Shown here piece after piece: positions 27,679 through 36,021 of a stretch of 64,000 bases of DNA. The position numbers were made by a program, and so were the translations under genes. The stretch spans positions 1-64,000 of the forward strand of contig DDTJ01000061.1 in assembly GCA_002344525.1 (NCBI GenBank), read 5' to 3'. The number at the start of each line of letters is the position of its first letter. Within the stretch, counting starts at the first letter, position 1. Under the pieces are notes generated by a model, which was not told where the DNA came from, searched no databases, and saw nothing but the letters and a program-made list of their open reading frames with translations. Origin of the DNA: Akkermansiaceae bacterium UBA2367 (lineage in GTDB: Bacteria > Verrucomicrobiota > Verrucomicrobiia > Verrucomicrobiales > DEV007).

Positions 27679-28842
27679 ATGAATCGAAAACTGCGCATGG
27701 GCATGGTCGGCGGCGGCCGAGGAGCTTTCATCGGAAACGTCCACCGCATGGCCGCGAACCTCGACGGCAAGATCGAGCTGGTGGCGGGCTGCTTCTCCTC
27801 CGACCCGGAGAAGTCGAGGCTCTCGGGGGAGGACTTCTTCCTTTCCCCCGACCGGGTCTACTCGACCTATCAGGAAATGGCGGAGAAGGAGGCGGCGCGG
27901 GAGGACAAGATCGACTTCGTCTCCATCGTGGTGCAGAACCACCTCCACTTCGCCGTGGCCAAGGCCTTCCTCGAGGCCGGCTTCCACGTCGTCTGCGACA
28001 AGCCGATGACGCAGACCTACGAGCAGGCGCTCGAACTGCGCGAGATCGTGAACCGGAGCGGCCTCGTCTTCGCCCTCACCCACAACTACACCGGCTACCC
28101 CATGGTGAAGGAGGCGCGGCGCATGGTCCGCGACGGAGAACTGGGCCGCCTCCTCAAGATCGTGGCCGAGTATCCGCAGGGCTACGCCGTCGGCGACGTC
28201 GAAGGTGACGGGCAGGGCAAGATCAACAACTGGCGCTCCGATCCGAAGATCGCGGGCATCTCGAACTGCATGGGCGACATCGGCACCCACGCCCACAACC
28301 TCGTCCGCTACATCACGGGACTGGAGGTGGAGGAGATCTGCTCGGAACTGACCGCCTTCATCCCCGGCCGCGAACTCGACGACGACGGGAACAACCTGAT
28401 CCGCTTCACCGGTGGGGCCAAAGGCATCATCCACGCCTCGCAGATTTCCAACGGGGACGAGAACGCGCTCAACATCCGAGTCTACGGCACCAAGGCTTCG
28501 CTGGAATGGCATCAGGAGGACCCGAACGAGTTGATCGTGAAATACGCCAACGCGCCGCGTCGCATCTACCGTCGCGGCAACGGCTACATCAGCGAGGCGG
28601 CGGCGGGCCACGGCTACACCCGCACCCCCTTCGCCCACCCCGAGGGTTTCATCGAGGCCTTCGCCAACATCTATCTCGCCGCCGCCCGCGCCATCGCCGA
28701 CCGCCTCGACGGCAACCCCGCGCCCGAGGGCGGCTACGACTTCCCCACGGTGGACGACGGCGTCGCCGGTGTGGCCTTCATCAAAGCGGCGGTGGAGAGC
28801 TCCGCCTCGGAGCAGAAGTGGCTGAAGTTCCCGCCGGTTTGA
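27679..28842 (+). CDS. Gfo/Idh/MocA family oxidoreductase
   Basis: A 387-residue NAD(P)-dependent dehydrogenase with a Rossmann N-terminus (MVGGGRGAFIGNVH at 9-22) and the family CDKPMT motif near residue 110. The C-terminal half has the substrate-binding beta-sheet with IGTHAHNLVRYITG (catalytic His region). Members oxidise or epimerise sugars and inositols; the substrate is unknown. It lacks a signal peptide. Its stop codon sits inside the left 75-bp direct repeat of the downstream island. Confidence 0.9.
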   Translation: MNRKLRMGMVGGGRGAFIGNVHRMAANLDGKIELVAGCFSSDPEKSRLSGEDFFLSPDRVYSTYQEMAEKEAAREDKIDFVSIVVQNHLHFAVAKAFLEAGFHVVCDKPMTQTYEQALELREIVNRSGLVFALTHNYTGYPMVKEARRMVRDGELGRLLKIVAEYPQGYAVGDVEGDGQGKINNWRSDPKIAGISNCMGDIGTHAHNLVRYITGLEVEEICSELTAFIPGRELDDDGNNLIRFTGGAKGIIHASQISNGDENALNIRVYGTKASLEWHQEDPNELIVKYANAPRRIYRRGNGYISEAAAGHGYTRTPFAHPEGFIEAFANIYLAAARAIADRLDGNPAPEGGYDFPTVDDGVAGVAFIKAAVESSASEQKWLKFPPV

Positions 28843-28912
28843 CGGACTGCCGGAAGGAAGGGCTTGCAGCCGGAGGGGATGCGTCGCACCGTGGGCGCAT
28901 GATCAAAGCGAT
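28838..28912 (+). repeat. Left 75-bp direct repeat of the lipoprotein island
   Basis: It matches 33256-33330 over 75 bases without gaps, with 10 mismatches by hand count (about 87% identity), mostly transitions. It starts at the stop codon of the oxidoreductase and ends with ATGATCAAAGCGAT, the first codons of the gene at 33317 in the right copy. Here those codons lead nowhere, so this copy contains a dead gene start. Two short hairpins (GTTGCC-GA-GGCAAC and GGAACG-CTT-CGTTCC) follow at 28924-28952. Confidence 0.8.
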
Positions 28913-29059
28913 GGATTCGCGGAGTTGCCGAGGCAACGGAACGCTTCGTTCCCGCCCGAAAACGATTGACCTCTGCCCGGACCTCAGGCAGACTCTGACA
29001 CGCAGCAGTTCCAATCGACCCGACCTCCGGGTGAGGGCAAAAAGAAATTCCCAGAGTTT

Positions 29060-29530
29060 ATGCAAGTTCACCACGCCCTTGTCGTCATGTCGCTCGCATT
29101 CATCCTCACTGCGTGCGGTGGAGGGTACAACACGGACTTCCCCCCTCCCACAGGCAAGGAGAAACTCCGAGAACTGGTGCCCGCCGAGATAGGTGGGGTT
29201 GCTGTCGCTGCGGAGAAGCTTGAGCTTGATGCGGCGGAATACTTCGGCACCAAATCCAGCTACGGCACCGGCGCATCCATCACCATCGTGCAGTGCAAAA
29301 CCCAGGACGGATTGGACAAATACGTCAAGGAAACCGTCGTGCCCTCCCTTGAATCCTACGGCACCCGCTCCAGTGGCAAATTCAACGGTGTCTGGAGCCT
29401 CAAGGCCAGCGGCAAGAACGGACGCGTCCATGGCTGGCAGAATCAGAACTGGCTCTTCGTCATCTCGGCATCCAGCGATGCGCTGTTCGATGAAGTCGTC
29501 GATAAGTTCGCCTACATCGACAAGAAGTGA
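29060..29530 (+). CDS. Lipoprotein of unknown function
   Basis: A 156-residue protein with a lipoprotein signal (LAFILTACGGG, Cys19). The mature part begins with KLRELVPAEIGG and contains YGTGASITIVQC and a C-terminal WLFVISASSDALFDEVVDKF. I do not recognise a family. It is the first gene in the island between the 75-bp repeats. A possible promoter (TTGACC at 28966, weak -10) lies in the roughly 150 bases before it. Confidence 0.7.
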   Translation: MQVHHALVVMSLAFILTACGGGYNTDFPPPTGKEKLRELVPAEIGGVAVAAEKLELDAAEYFGTKSSYGTGASITIVQCKTQDGLDKYVKETVVPSLESYGTRSSGKFNGVWSLKASGKNGRVHGWQNQNWLFVISASSDALFDEVVDKFAYIDKK

Positions 29531-29541
29531 CCCGTCGAACC

Positions 29542-30042
29542 ATGGAACGGCCTGCCAGCCTCTTCATCGGAGCTGCCGCGGGTCTTTCCTTCGGTCTCCT
29601 GATCGCATGCAGCGATGCCCCCGATGAACCGCGTGTGGAGGATTACTGGCAGTGGGGTGCCGAGAGAAAAGAGCAGATCGCCCAATTCCCCGGAACTCGC
29701 TGGAGGCTGATCAACAGCAGTGATCCGACCCTGCCGGCCACCGATGGGCCAGAGGAGCGCCAGGCCTATCTGAGTTTCAGCGAGGATGGTAAATTCGTCG
29801 AGTTCCGTGTCGGCAAGGAATCCCTCTCCGCCATGGTTCAGTTCTCGGTTCCAACGATTGAAATCATTCCCCTCGCCCAGCGTCCATGGAACGCCAGCGG
29901 CGAACCCATGATGCAATGGGCGGCCGCGCATTTGGCCTCCGCCCACAAGTGGCAGTTGCGCGACGCCACCCTGACCTTGACCAGCCCGGATGAGACGACA
30001 CTGACCTTCCAACGTGACGCCATGCCTGACGGCGCACCATGA
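29542..30042 (+). CDS. Lipoprotein, possible META-like domain
   Basis: A 166-residue protein with a lipobox LIACS at about residues 18-22. After the anchor, FPGTRWRLINSSDP and a late WQLRDATLTLTSPDETTLTFQR recall the HslJ/META-domain pattern (W-x-L opening, LTL...L.F.R ending), but the match is weak. The ATG at 29542 gives a normal signal; a GTG at 29527 would overlap the stop of the previous gene. It is probably co-transcribed with the lipoprotein upstream. Confidence 0.65.
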   Translation: MERPASLFIGAAAGLSFGLLIACSDAPDEPRVEDYWQWGAERKEQIAQFPGTRWRLINSSDPTLPATDGPEERQAYLSFSEDGKFVEFRVGKESLSAMVQFSVPTIEIIPLAQRPWNASGEPMMQWAAAHLASAHKWQLRDATLTLTSPDETTLTFQRDAMPDGAP

Positions 30043-30082
30043 AACCCGCCTTTCATGGTGCGGCCTAGCTTCCACGCAAGCC

Positions 30083-30616
30083 ATGTCTGACAGCAACGAA
30101 CTCCGCTTCCACGACCGGCAATCGCAGCCGGGTCTGGCCTTTTTTGCCGTCGCGATGGGATTGTTTGGGCTGCTGTTGCTGTTGTCCGCGCTGACCCGGC
30201 ATCTCAGTTCCTCTGAATGCTTCATGATTGCCTTTGCATTGGTGATCGTCTTCTACGCGTGGCGCATCTGGGTGTTTGCCCGTTCGCCCTATCTCACGCT
30301 GAAGTCCGACCACCTGCTGATCCAGAAATTCTACCGTCGGCAACGCGCCGACTATGCGGACATCGCGGCGGTGGCGTTGGAACACAAGATCGTTCGCGCC
30401 AAGTATTTTGCCAACGGCTTCAAGACCGGCCCCCCGCTTCCCCTTAACACGCTTTATCTCGGCATGAAAGACGGACGCTTGCTCAACCGCATCCTCCCCT
30501 TCAAAGTAGAACCGGCATCGCTGAGCGCTCTCGAAGAAAGAACCAAGCTCAAGAACACCCTTCTCAATGGGCCGGAGGAACTGAACGCCTGGAAGTCGGA
30601 ACACCGCTTCAACTGA
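30083..30616 (+). CDS. Membrane protein with PH-like cytoplasmic domain
   Basis: A 177-residue protein with two membrane helices (about residues 18-37 and 46-66), then a soluble region starting ARSPYLTLKSDHLLIQKFYRRQRADYADI, the pattern of bacterial PH-like domains attached to membrane hairpins. Function unknown. It is 40 bases from the preceding lipoprotein. Confidence 0.65.
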   Translation: MSDSNELRFHDRQSQPGLAFFAVAMGLFGLLLLLSALTRHLSSSECFMIAFALVIVFYAWRIWVFARSPYLTLKSDHLLIQKFYRRQRADYADIAAVALEHKIVRAKYFANGFKTGPPLPLNTLYLGMKDGRLLNRILPFKVEPASLSALEERTKLKNTLLNGPEELNAWKSEHRFN

Positions 30617-30709
30617 CTGCCGCAGAAGACATCTCATTCCCGCCCGTGACACAGGCATCCAGCCCATGCAGCAGCGGGGGAATCGGCCCTGCTGAATCCA
30701 TTGCCTCCC

Positions 30710-31345
30710 ATGACCCAATCCGCCACACAGCCTGGACGCTTATCCAAAGCCACGATCTTCCGTGTGCTGGCGCAATGCTGGCTCGCTTGGCCCGCCGTGG
30801 CGCTGCTGCCCTTCTTGCTGATTCAGGTCCAGCATTCTTTTGCAGGCAACCTCAGCCTTCCCAAGCTCGCTTTCCTGGCATTGCCGTGGTGTTGCCTGGC
30901 TCTGGTGGCCACCGTGTTCTCCCCGCGCGCATGGTATCGCAAGCCGCTGCTGGGATGGCTGTTCCTGATTCTGCTTACGTTTGGCATCGCTTGTGCCGCC
31001 GTCATATTTTGCATTGCTTTTCGCCGCGAAGCACCCACGCGACTCATGGAGTATCGTTTGTTTTTCGGACCCGTGATCGTAGCGCTGTGGAACATCGTCC
31101 GCATCGTCCGCGTCCGGTGGTTCGCCCCCGCGCTGCTTCTGTTCTGCGCGGGCATCGCCCCTGCGCAGGAAGCCCAGCGCGAGGAGCTGAAATCATGCGC
31201 CGCTCTGAAACGGCAGAAAGAAACGCCATGGAAAAGCTCGCCGAACCCAGAACCCGTTTCCATCGCCGACGATCCGATCCCATCCAACGCCTCCTTCATC
31301 CATGCACGCCATTTGAATCCATCCCCGATCTCCCATCGGCCTTGA
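30710..31345 (+). CDS. Multi-pass membrane protein, unknown function
   Basis: A 211-residue protein with about five hydrophobic segments in the first 155 residues (LAWPAVALLPFLLIQV, LAFLALPWCCLALVATVF, LLGWLFLILLTFGIACAAVIF and others). The last 55 residues are polar, Pro/Ser-rich and not protein-like; this tail may be an out-of-frame run-on past a lost stop. Its stop overlaps the ATG of the DUF3592 gene by one base, which supports the frame being translated. Confidence 0.55.
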   Translation: MTQSATQPGRLSKATIFRVLAQCWLAWPAVALLPFLLIQVQHSFAGNLSLPKLAFLALPWCCLALVATVFSPRAWYRKPLLGWLFLILLTFGIACAAVIFCIAFRREAPTRLMEYRLFFGPVIVALWNIVRIVRVRWFAPALLLFCAGIAPAQEAQREELKSCAALKRQKETPWKSSPNPEPVSIADDPIPSNASFIHARHLNPSPISHRP

Positions 31346-31881
31346 TGAAAAAGCGCCGCAAACGTCCACGCAGCGTTCCCTTGGAATGCTCGGTAGCGAA
31401 AAACTGGCTTATCTCCGGGTGCATCCTCACCATCAGCGGCGCCGCCTTCTTTCCCCTTGCGCTTTACGAATATTCCAAAGCCAGCCCCGCCGCTTCATGG
31501 CCCACCGTCACAGGAGTCATCGAACAGTCCCGCGTCAGCACCGCCAGCAGCTCGTCCGGCACCCTCGGCGTCAGCAGTTCCTATCATCCTGATGTCGTTT
31601 ATCGTTATGTCGTCAACGGACAGGAGCATCTGGGCCGTAACGTCCATCTCGGCATCGGAGCCAATACCCAGTCGGCGGCCCAGGCCACGGTGCGTCGTTA
31701 TCCCGTCGGCCAGCAGGTGTCCGTGCATTACGACCCCGCCAATCCCGTTCAATCCGTACTCGATCCCACCGTGCAGAGGCGGACCTTCACCGCTGTCTTC
31801 TGCACTGGCACTGCCCTTGGTTTGGGCCTGTTCTTCCTCGATATTTTCCGCAAGGTTCGCAGAAAGGAGCTATGGGGATGA
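31345..31881 (+). CDS. DUF3592 domain membrane protein
   Basis: A 178-residue protein with a membrane helix at about residues 20-42 (WLISGCILTISGAAFFPLALY), a DUF3592 beta domain (WPTVTGVIEQSRVS ... PDVVYRYVVNGQEHLG ... YPVGQQVSVHYDPANPVQSVLDP) and a second helix near residue 150. DUF3592 domains occur in small envelope proteins of no known function. The basic N-terminus (KKRRKRPRS) favours a cytoplasmic start. Its ATG overlaps the previous stop. Confidence 0.8.
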   Translation: MKKRRKRPRSVPLECSVAKNWLISGCILTISGAAFFPLALYEYSKASPAASWPTVTGVIEQSRVSTASSSSGTLGVSSSYHPDVVYRYVVNGQEHLGRNVHLGIGANTQSAAQATVRRYPVGQQVSVHYDPANPVQSVLDPTVQRRTFTAVFCTGTALGLGLFFLDIFRKVRRKELWG

Positions 31882-32030
31882 CGCAGCCTTCTGCGGGTTC
31901 ATCAATCCGCCCACCGATCACCGAACCCCGGTCCTGAAGCTGAACAATGATGGGATTCGCACCGAAGTAGGTGGGGGGGCGGAAGTGTTGAAAAAGCGAA
32001 TTTTGAACCATCATTGGTCGTCCATAGCTT

Positions 32031-33224
32031 ATGAAAAGCATCCGTTCATCCTTTGTGTGCCGTGCCTCGTTCCCGCTGGCGACCATGGCGTTTCTGTTGT
32101 TGTCCGCGTCATGCGGCAAAAAACCAAAAAATCCTCCGGTACCTGAGGGGATTTCCGCCCTTCGCATCAGTGGGCCCGCCAAGCAGCGCGTGTTTTTTGA
32201 GGTGAGCCAAGAAAAGGTCGATGGGATGAAGTTCAGCAATGACCGCCTCTCGGGAGACCAACGCTTGCCCGCTGGCGATGTCGCCTACGAACTCCCCATT
32301 TCTTATCAACCCAATAAGTACACCGGCCTCCGCATACAGGTCGCCGCGCCGTTGGCCGGGAAGGTGAAAGTGGAGCTGGTGGCTGGTGGCAAGGTCGTGG
32401 AGTCCCGCGAGTCTTCAGGTGCCGGAGAGGTGGTGGAATTCGTTTACGGGAAGGTGCGTCAGCAGGGCGAGGATGCTTTCGCCAAGTATCGTCCCGGCGC
32501 AACGCATCGGTATGTCATTGCGGGAGTGCTGGCGATATTGCAGGGGGAGCGGTCCGACCTGCCGGAGGACCAGTCCGATGCGGTCTTTCGTCATCATGGC
32601 GAACTCGGTGTCCGGGCATTGGCTTCGGGCTTGAAGACGATCTACGGGGAGGTGACGCCCTCGACGGCGGATTGGGTGGTCATTCCCAGGGACAATCAAC
32701 AGGTGCTGATTGAAGGAGCGGTCTTGGCAGGCGGGCACGAGGTGCCAATCAACCTATGGCTCAAGGACGGGCGGGTGCAGACACTCTATTTCCAGGCACC
32801 TTCTGAGGATTTCAACTTGGCGGCCCATGCGGGGGATATTCTGGAGGAGAATTCCCGCCAGTTTCTCACTCATTTCTTCGAGGGAAGAATGGCCGAAGTG
32901 GAAGCGATGGTGGGCTACAAGAAGCAGGTCACGCCGGAGTATCTCGACGTTCTTCGGAAGGGCACTCCCGATTACTGGAAGCAAGGGGAGGCTCTGGAGA
33001 GCAAGGGGCTCCACTTGGTGCAGTCTTTGGAGAAGGAGGTGCGCTATGCCAGCGCTTTCGCCGTCTCGTCCGACAAGAGCGACTACCCCCATCCGCAAGT
33101 TTGGTATGCCCATGCCAAGGGGGGAGGCAGTTCCGATTCAGAGTGGGAACGGGCGGAGTTTTTTCTTATCAATTTCGTTTTCACCAAAACCTTGGCGGAT
33201 CTCAAAGGCGTGGTCGCTCCGTGA
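32031..33224 (+). CDS. Large lipoprotein of unknown function
   Basis: A 397-residue protein with a lipoprotein signal (MAFLLLSASCGKKP, Cys near residue 28). The mature protein has no family I recognise: an N-terminal beta-rich region (about 40-135), a middle region with LGVRALASGLKTIYGEV, and a helical C-terminus with HFFEGRMAEVEAMVGYKKQ. It is the last and largest gene of the island. Its upstream gap (31882-32030) shows no clear promoter. Confidence 0.7.
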   Translation: MKSIRSSFVCRASFPLATMAFLLLSASCGKKPKNPPVPEGISALRISGPAKQRVFFEVSQEKVDGMKFSNDRLSGDQRLPAGDVAYELPISYQPNKYTGLRIQVAAPLAGKVKVELVAGGKVVESRESSGAGEVVEFVYGKVRQQGEDAFAKYRPGATHRYVIAGVLAILQGERSDLPEDQSDAVFRHHGELGVRALASGLKTIYGEVTPSTADWVVIPRDNQQVLIEGAVLAGGHEVPINLWLKDGRVQTLYFQAPSEDFNLAAHAGDILEENSRQFLTHFFEGRMAEVEAMVGYKKQVTPEYLDVLRKGTPDYWKQGEALESKGLHLVQSLEKEVRYASAFAVSSDKSDYPHPQVWYAHAKGGGSSDSEWERAEFFLINFVFTKTLADLKGVVAP

Positions 33225-33255
33225 CCCGGCCTTCCCCCATCATCCATGGTGGCGA

Positions 33256-33330
33256 TTTGACGGCCCGCCGGAAGGAAGGGCTTGCAGTCGAAAGGGAGAC
33301 GTCGCATCATGGGTGCATGATCAAAGCGAT
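33256..33330 (+). repeat. Right 75-bp direct repeat of the lipoprotein island
   Basis: Partner of 28838-28912. It covers the leader and first codons of the gene at 33317. The sequences flanking the two copies do not match beyond the 75 bases. The six island genes lie between the copies. Confidence 0.8.
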
Positions 33331-33838
33331 CTTCGCGTTTCTCTTGTTCGCCTCGGCGGTCCGGGCGGCCGATCCGCTCGAAGCGATGGCGGGTGGACCG
33401 GAAACCGCCGCGCGGGTCTTCCTCTCGGAGCTGCGCCGCCACCAAGTCACCGGCCTGCCCGGCGAAGGGGCGTGGGAGGCGCTCGCCCCCCTCTTCTCCG
33501 AATCGCTCGCGGCCTTGATGGAGGCGGCGCGGAAGGAGCAGCTCGAGCATCAGCGGAAGTTTCCCGATGAAAAGCCTCCGTGGATCGAGGGCGACCTCTT
33601 CAGCAGTCTTTTCGAGGGGCCGCATCGATTCCATGTCGGGGCCGCCATGGTCGAAGGGGAGCGGGCGACGATCCCGATCCTCTACGAGCGGACCGAGGCG
33701 GGGGAGACGGTGCGGTGGAAGGACTCTTTGATTCTCGTGAAGACCTCGCAAGGCTGGAGCGTCGACGACGTGCGCTACGGCGGCACCTGGGACTTCGCGA
33801 ACCAAGGCACGCTGAAGGAGGCGCTGGCGGCGGAGTGA
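33317..33838 (+). CDS. Exported protein of unknown function
   Basis: A 173-residue protein with a signal peptide (MIKAIFAFLLFASAVRA, cleavage after residue 17). The mature domain begins DPLEAMAGGPETAARVFLSEL and ends with VKTSQGWSVDDVRYGGTWDF, a layout seen in DUF3828/DUF4878-like NTF2-fold proteins, though I am not certain. The start is inside the right 75-bp repeat; the left repeat suggests this gene once directly followed the oxidoreductase at 27679. Confidence 0.7.
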   Translation: MIKAIFAFLLFASAVRAADPLEAMAGGPETAARVFLSELRRHQVTGLPGEGAWEALAPLFSESLAALMEAARKEQLEHQRKFPDEKPPWIEGDLFSSLFEGPHRFHVGAAMVEGERATIPILYERTEAGETVRWKDSLILVKTSQGWSVDDVRYGGTWDFANQGTLKEALAAE

Positions 33839-33901
33839 CGAAGTTCGTCCACACAGCCTTCCTCGGCCATCCAGCCCCTCGCCACCGCCTGACGGTCCGC
33901 C

Positions 33902-34942
33902 TCAAGGATTCGCGACGTCCGACTTGTCCGCCGCCTCCCCGACCTCGATCATCGATTTGAGGATCGTGTTCCAAGTCGTGGGCGTTTCCAGCACCGCGTT
34001 GGGGAACATGCAGCCGTCCCAGCAGATGTGCGAGATGCCGCGGGCGGCGTGGTCCTTCAGCCAGTATTGCGAGCATCGCACGATGTCGAGCTTGCCGTTC
34101 GGGTCGTCGGCGGGGCAGTGCTTGCCGGTCTTGTCGTGGCTCCCGGCCCCGTGGACGGTGCCGTCGTTCTGGGCGACGTGGAAATCGATAGTCCAAGGAC
34201 GGAGCTTGTCGGTCATCTCCTCGTAGGCCGCGTAGAACTCGTCCTCGGTGTAGCCCTCCTTGAGCAGGGCGTGCTCGGGCGCGTTGTAGCCGAGCAGGTA
34301 GAGGTAGGTGTGGGCGAGGTCGGCTTGAAAGCCGAGGGTCTCGGGCTGGCCGACTTCCTCGAGCAGGTCGAGCATGTCTTTCCAACTGTGCATCCCGGCC
34401 CAGCAGATCTCACCCTCGGCGGCGAGGCGCTCGCCGTGGTCGGCGGCGATCTTCGCGGCCTCGCGGAAGGTTTCGGCGATGCGCTTCGTGTTCGCCTGCG
34501 GATTTTCGCGCCACTGGTTCACGCCGAACTCGGCCGAGTCGATGCGGATGACGCCGCGTTTCCGGACGCCGTGCTGGTTGAAAATGCCCGCGATGCGACA
34601 GCCCACCTTGACGGCTTCGAGGAACTTGGCGCGAGCCGCATCGTCGCCCATGGCCGAGTCGCCCACGGTGCCGGGCCAGACCGGCGCGACGAGGGAGCCG
34701 ACCTCGAAGCCCTTCCCGGCGATCAGATCGGCGATGCCGCGCAGTTCGTCGTCCGAGGCCGCCGGATCCGTGTGGGGGAGGAAGAGGAAGTAGTCGATCC
34801 CGTCGAACTTCCGCCCGTCCACCTCGGCGGCGGCGGTGAGGTCGAGCATGCGCTCGAGGGAGATGGGCGGCTCTTGGCCGTCGCCGTCGCCTTTGCCGAC
34901 AAGACCGGGCCACATCGCGTTGTGCAGTTTCAGGGAGGACAT
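33902..34942 (-). CDS. Sugar isomerase (xylose isomerase-like TIM barrel)
   Basis: A 346-residue TIM-barrel enzyme. Features are FDGIDYFLFLPHTDP, an AEGEICWAGMHSW strand with metal-binding Glu, LGFQADLAHTYLYL, TIDFHVAQNDGTVHGAGSHD with metal-binding His/Asp, and HICWDGCMFPN. It is likely a metal-dependent sugar or polyol isomerase/epimerase. With the SDR and Gfo/Idh genes to its right on the same strand and a DapA-like enzyme beyond, it belongs to a sugar or sugar-acid breakdown cluster. Confidence 0.85.
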   Translation of the reverse strand: MSSLKLHNAMWPGLVGKGDGDGQEPPISLERMLDLTAAAEVDGRKFDGIDYFLFLPHTDPAASDDELRGIADLIAGKGFEVGSLVAPVWPGTVGDSAMGDDAARAKFLEAVKVGCRIAGIFNQHGVRKRGVIRIDSAEFGVNQWRENPQANTKRIAETFREAAKIAADHGERLAAEGEICWAGMHSWKDMLDLLEEVGQPETLGFQADLAHTYLYLLGYNAPEHALLKEGYTEDEFYAAYEEMTDKLRPWTIDFHVAQNDGTVHGAGSHDKTGKHCPADDPNGKLDIVRCSQYWLKDHAARGISHICWDGCMFPNAVLETPTTWNTILKSMIEVGEAADKSDVANP

Positions 34943-35078
34943 GTTCGTGGGGAATGGTGGGTTTGGGGGTGGAAAGGGCTGTTAGGATACATGATGGGAT
35001 CGAGGCGGCAAGGGCGAAGGGAGGGAAGATGGGTTGCGCCAGATCCTCCACTTCGTCATCTCCAATAAGCAGGGGGCT

Positions 35079-35876
35079 TCACCAAGCCGTCCACCCGCCG
35101 TCCACGAGCAGATTCTGCCCCGTCACGTAGCTGCCCGCCTCGCTGGCGAGGAACACCAGCGCCCCCTTCAGCTCCTCGGGCTGGCCCATCCGTCCCATCG
35201 GCGATTTGGCGGTGAGCCGCTCCACCATCCCCGGATTCGCGGCGGGACCGGGGAAAGGACCAGGGGAAAGGCAGTTCACCCGTACCCCGTCCTTCGCCCA
35301 ATAGACCGCGAGGTGCCGGGTCATGTGGACGATGCCACCTTTCAAGGCATGATAGGCCACCGGGCTGGCCTGAACGAGGCCCTCGTAGGCGTCGGGATAG
35401 GAGCCGACGACGCCATACATCGACCCGATCAGGACCACGCTCGCCCCTCCTCCCCGCTCCACGGCGTGGTCGCGCAGCTTCCGCGCGAGGAGGAAGTAGC
35501 CGGTCGCGTTGGCGAGGCTGCGGTTGAACTCCTCGCCTGTCACCGTGGAAAGGTCGGAGGCGTTCGCGGCGTGGCCGTTGTTCACGAGGATGTCGATGCG
35601 TCCGGCAAGGTCGAGGGCCTCGGCGAATCCTGTCTCGATGGAGGCCCCGTCGAGATGGTCGAGGGCGACGCCGCGATGCGTCTGGCCTTCGCGTTTCGGC
35701 AGGGCCGCGGCGCATTCGGCAGCCCGCCCCGCATTGCGGCTGGTTGTGATCACGTTCGCCCCGGCCTCGGCGAGGGCGCGGGACATGGCCGAGCCGAGCC
35801 AGCCGCCCGCGCCGCTGATGAGGGCGGTTTTTCCGCTCAGGTCGAAGAGTTCGGGGATGGTGCGTTCGGTGCTCAT
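35079..35876 (-). CDS. SDR-family oxidoreductase
   Basis: A 265-residue classical short-chain dehydrogenase. The cofactor motif is GAGGWLGSAM, NNGH replaces the usual NNAG, and the active site is Ser in LIGSMYG with Tyr-His-Ala-Leu-Lys (YxxxK). C-terminal LSPGPFPGP and VTGQNLLVDGGWTAW are typical of carbohydrate dehydrogenases such as gluconate 5-dehydrogenase/KduD-like enzymes. The start at 35876 was chosen over a long open extension that runs through a repeat element. Confidence 0.9.
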   Translation of the reverse strand: MSTERTIPELFDLSGKTALISGAGGWLGSAMSRALAEAGANVITTSRNAGRAAECAAALPKREGQTHRGVALDHLDGASIETGFAEALDLAGRIDILVNNGHAANASDLSTVTGEEFNRSLANATGYFLLARKLRDHAVERGGGASVVLIGSMYGVVGSYPDAYEGLVQASPVAYHALKGGIVHMTRHLAVYWAKDGVRVNCLSPGPFPGPAANPGMVERLTAKSPMGRMGQPEELKGALVFLASEAGSYVTGQNLLVDGGWTAW

Positions 35877-35886
35877 GTCAGGAAAG

Positions 35887-36007
35887 GTAGCATGGGCATC
35901 CTGCCCATGCCATCGACGGGCAAGACGCGGATAACGGGAGCAACTGGCATTCGCTCTCTGGCGGACGCTTCCCCCGCCGAAAGGCATGGGCAGGATGCCC
36001 ATACTAC
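35887..36007. repeat. REPIN-like pair, GCATGGGCA subfamily
   Basis: The left arm GTAGCATGGGCATCCTGCCC and the right arm GGCATGGGCAGGATGCCCAT are inverted copies about 70 bases apart; each is itself a 9-bp palindrome around TCC/GGA. Other copies (50679-50788, 53780-53930) use GCATGGGCT/AGCCCATGC, a compensatory change. It lies between the SDR and Gfo/Idh genes. Confidence 0.85.
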
Positions 36008-36021
36008 GGTTTGCTCGGCGC

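Noticed and set aside
28843..29059. A short gene beginning at ATGATCAAAGCG (28899) after the left direct repeat
   Set aside because: Only the first codons match the gene at 33317; the rest has no similarity and no protein-like continuation, so it is a duplicated gene start, not a gene.
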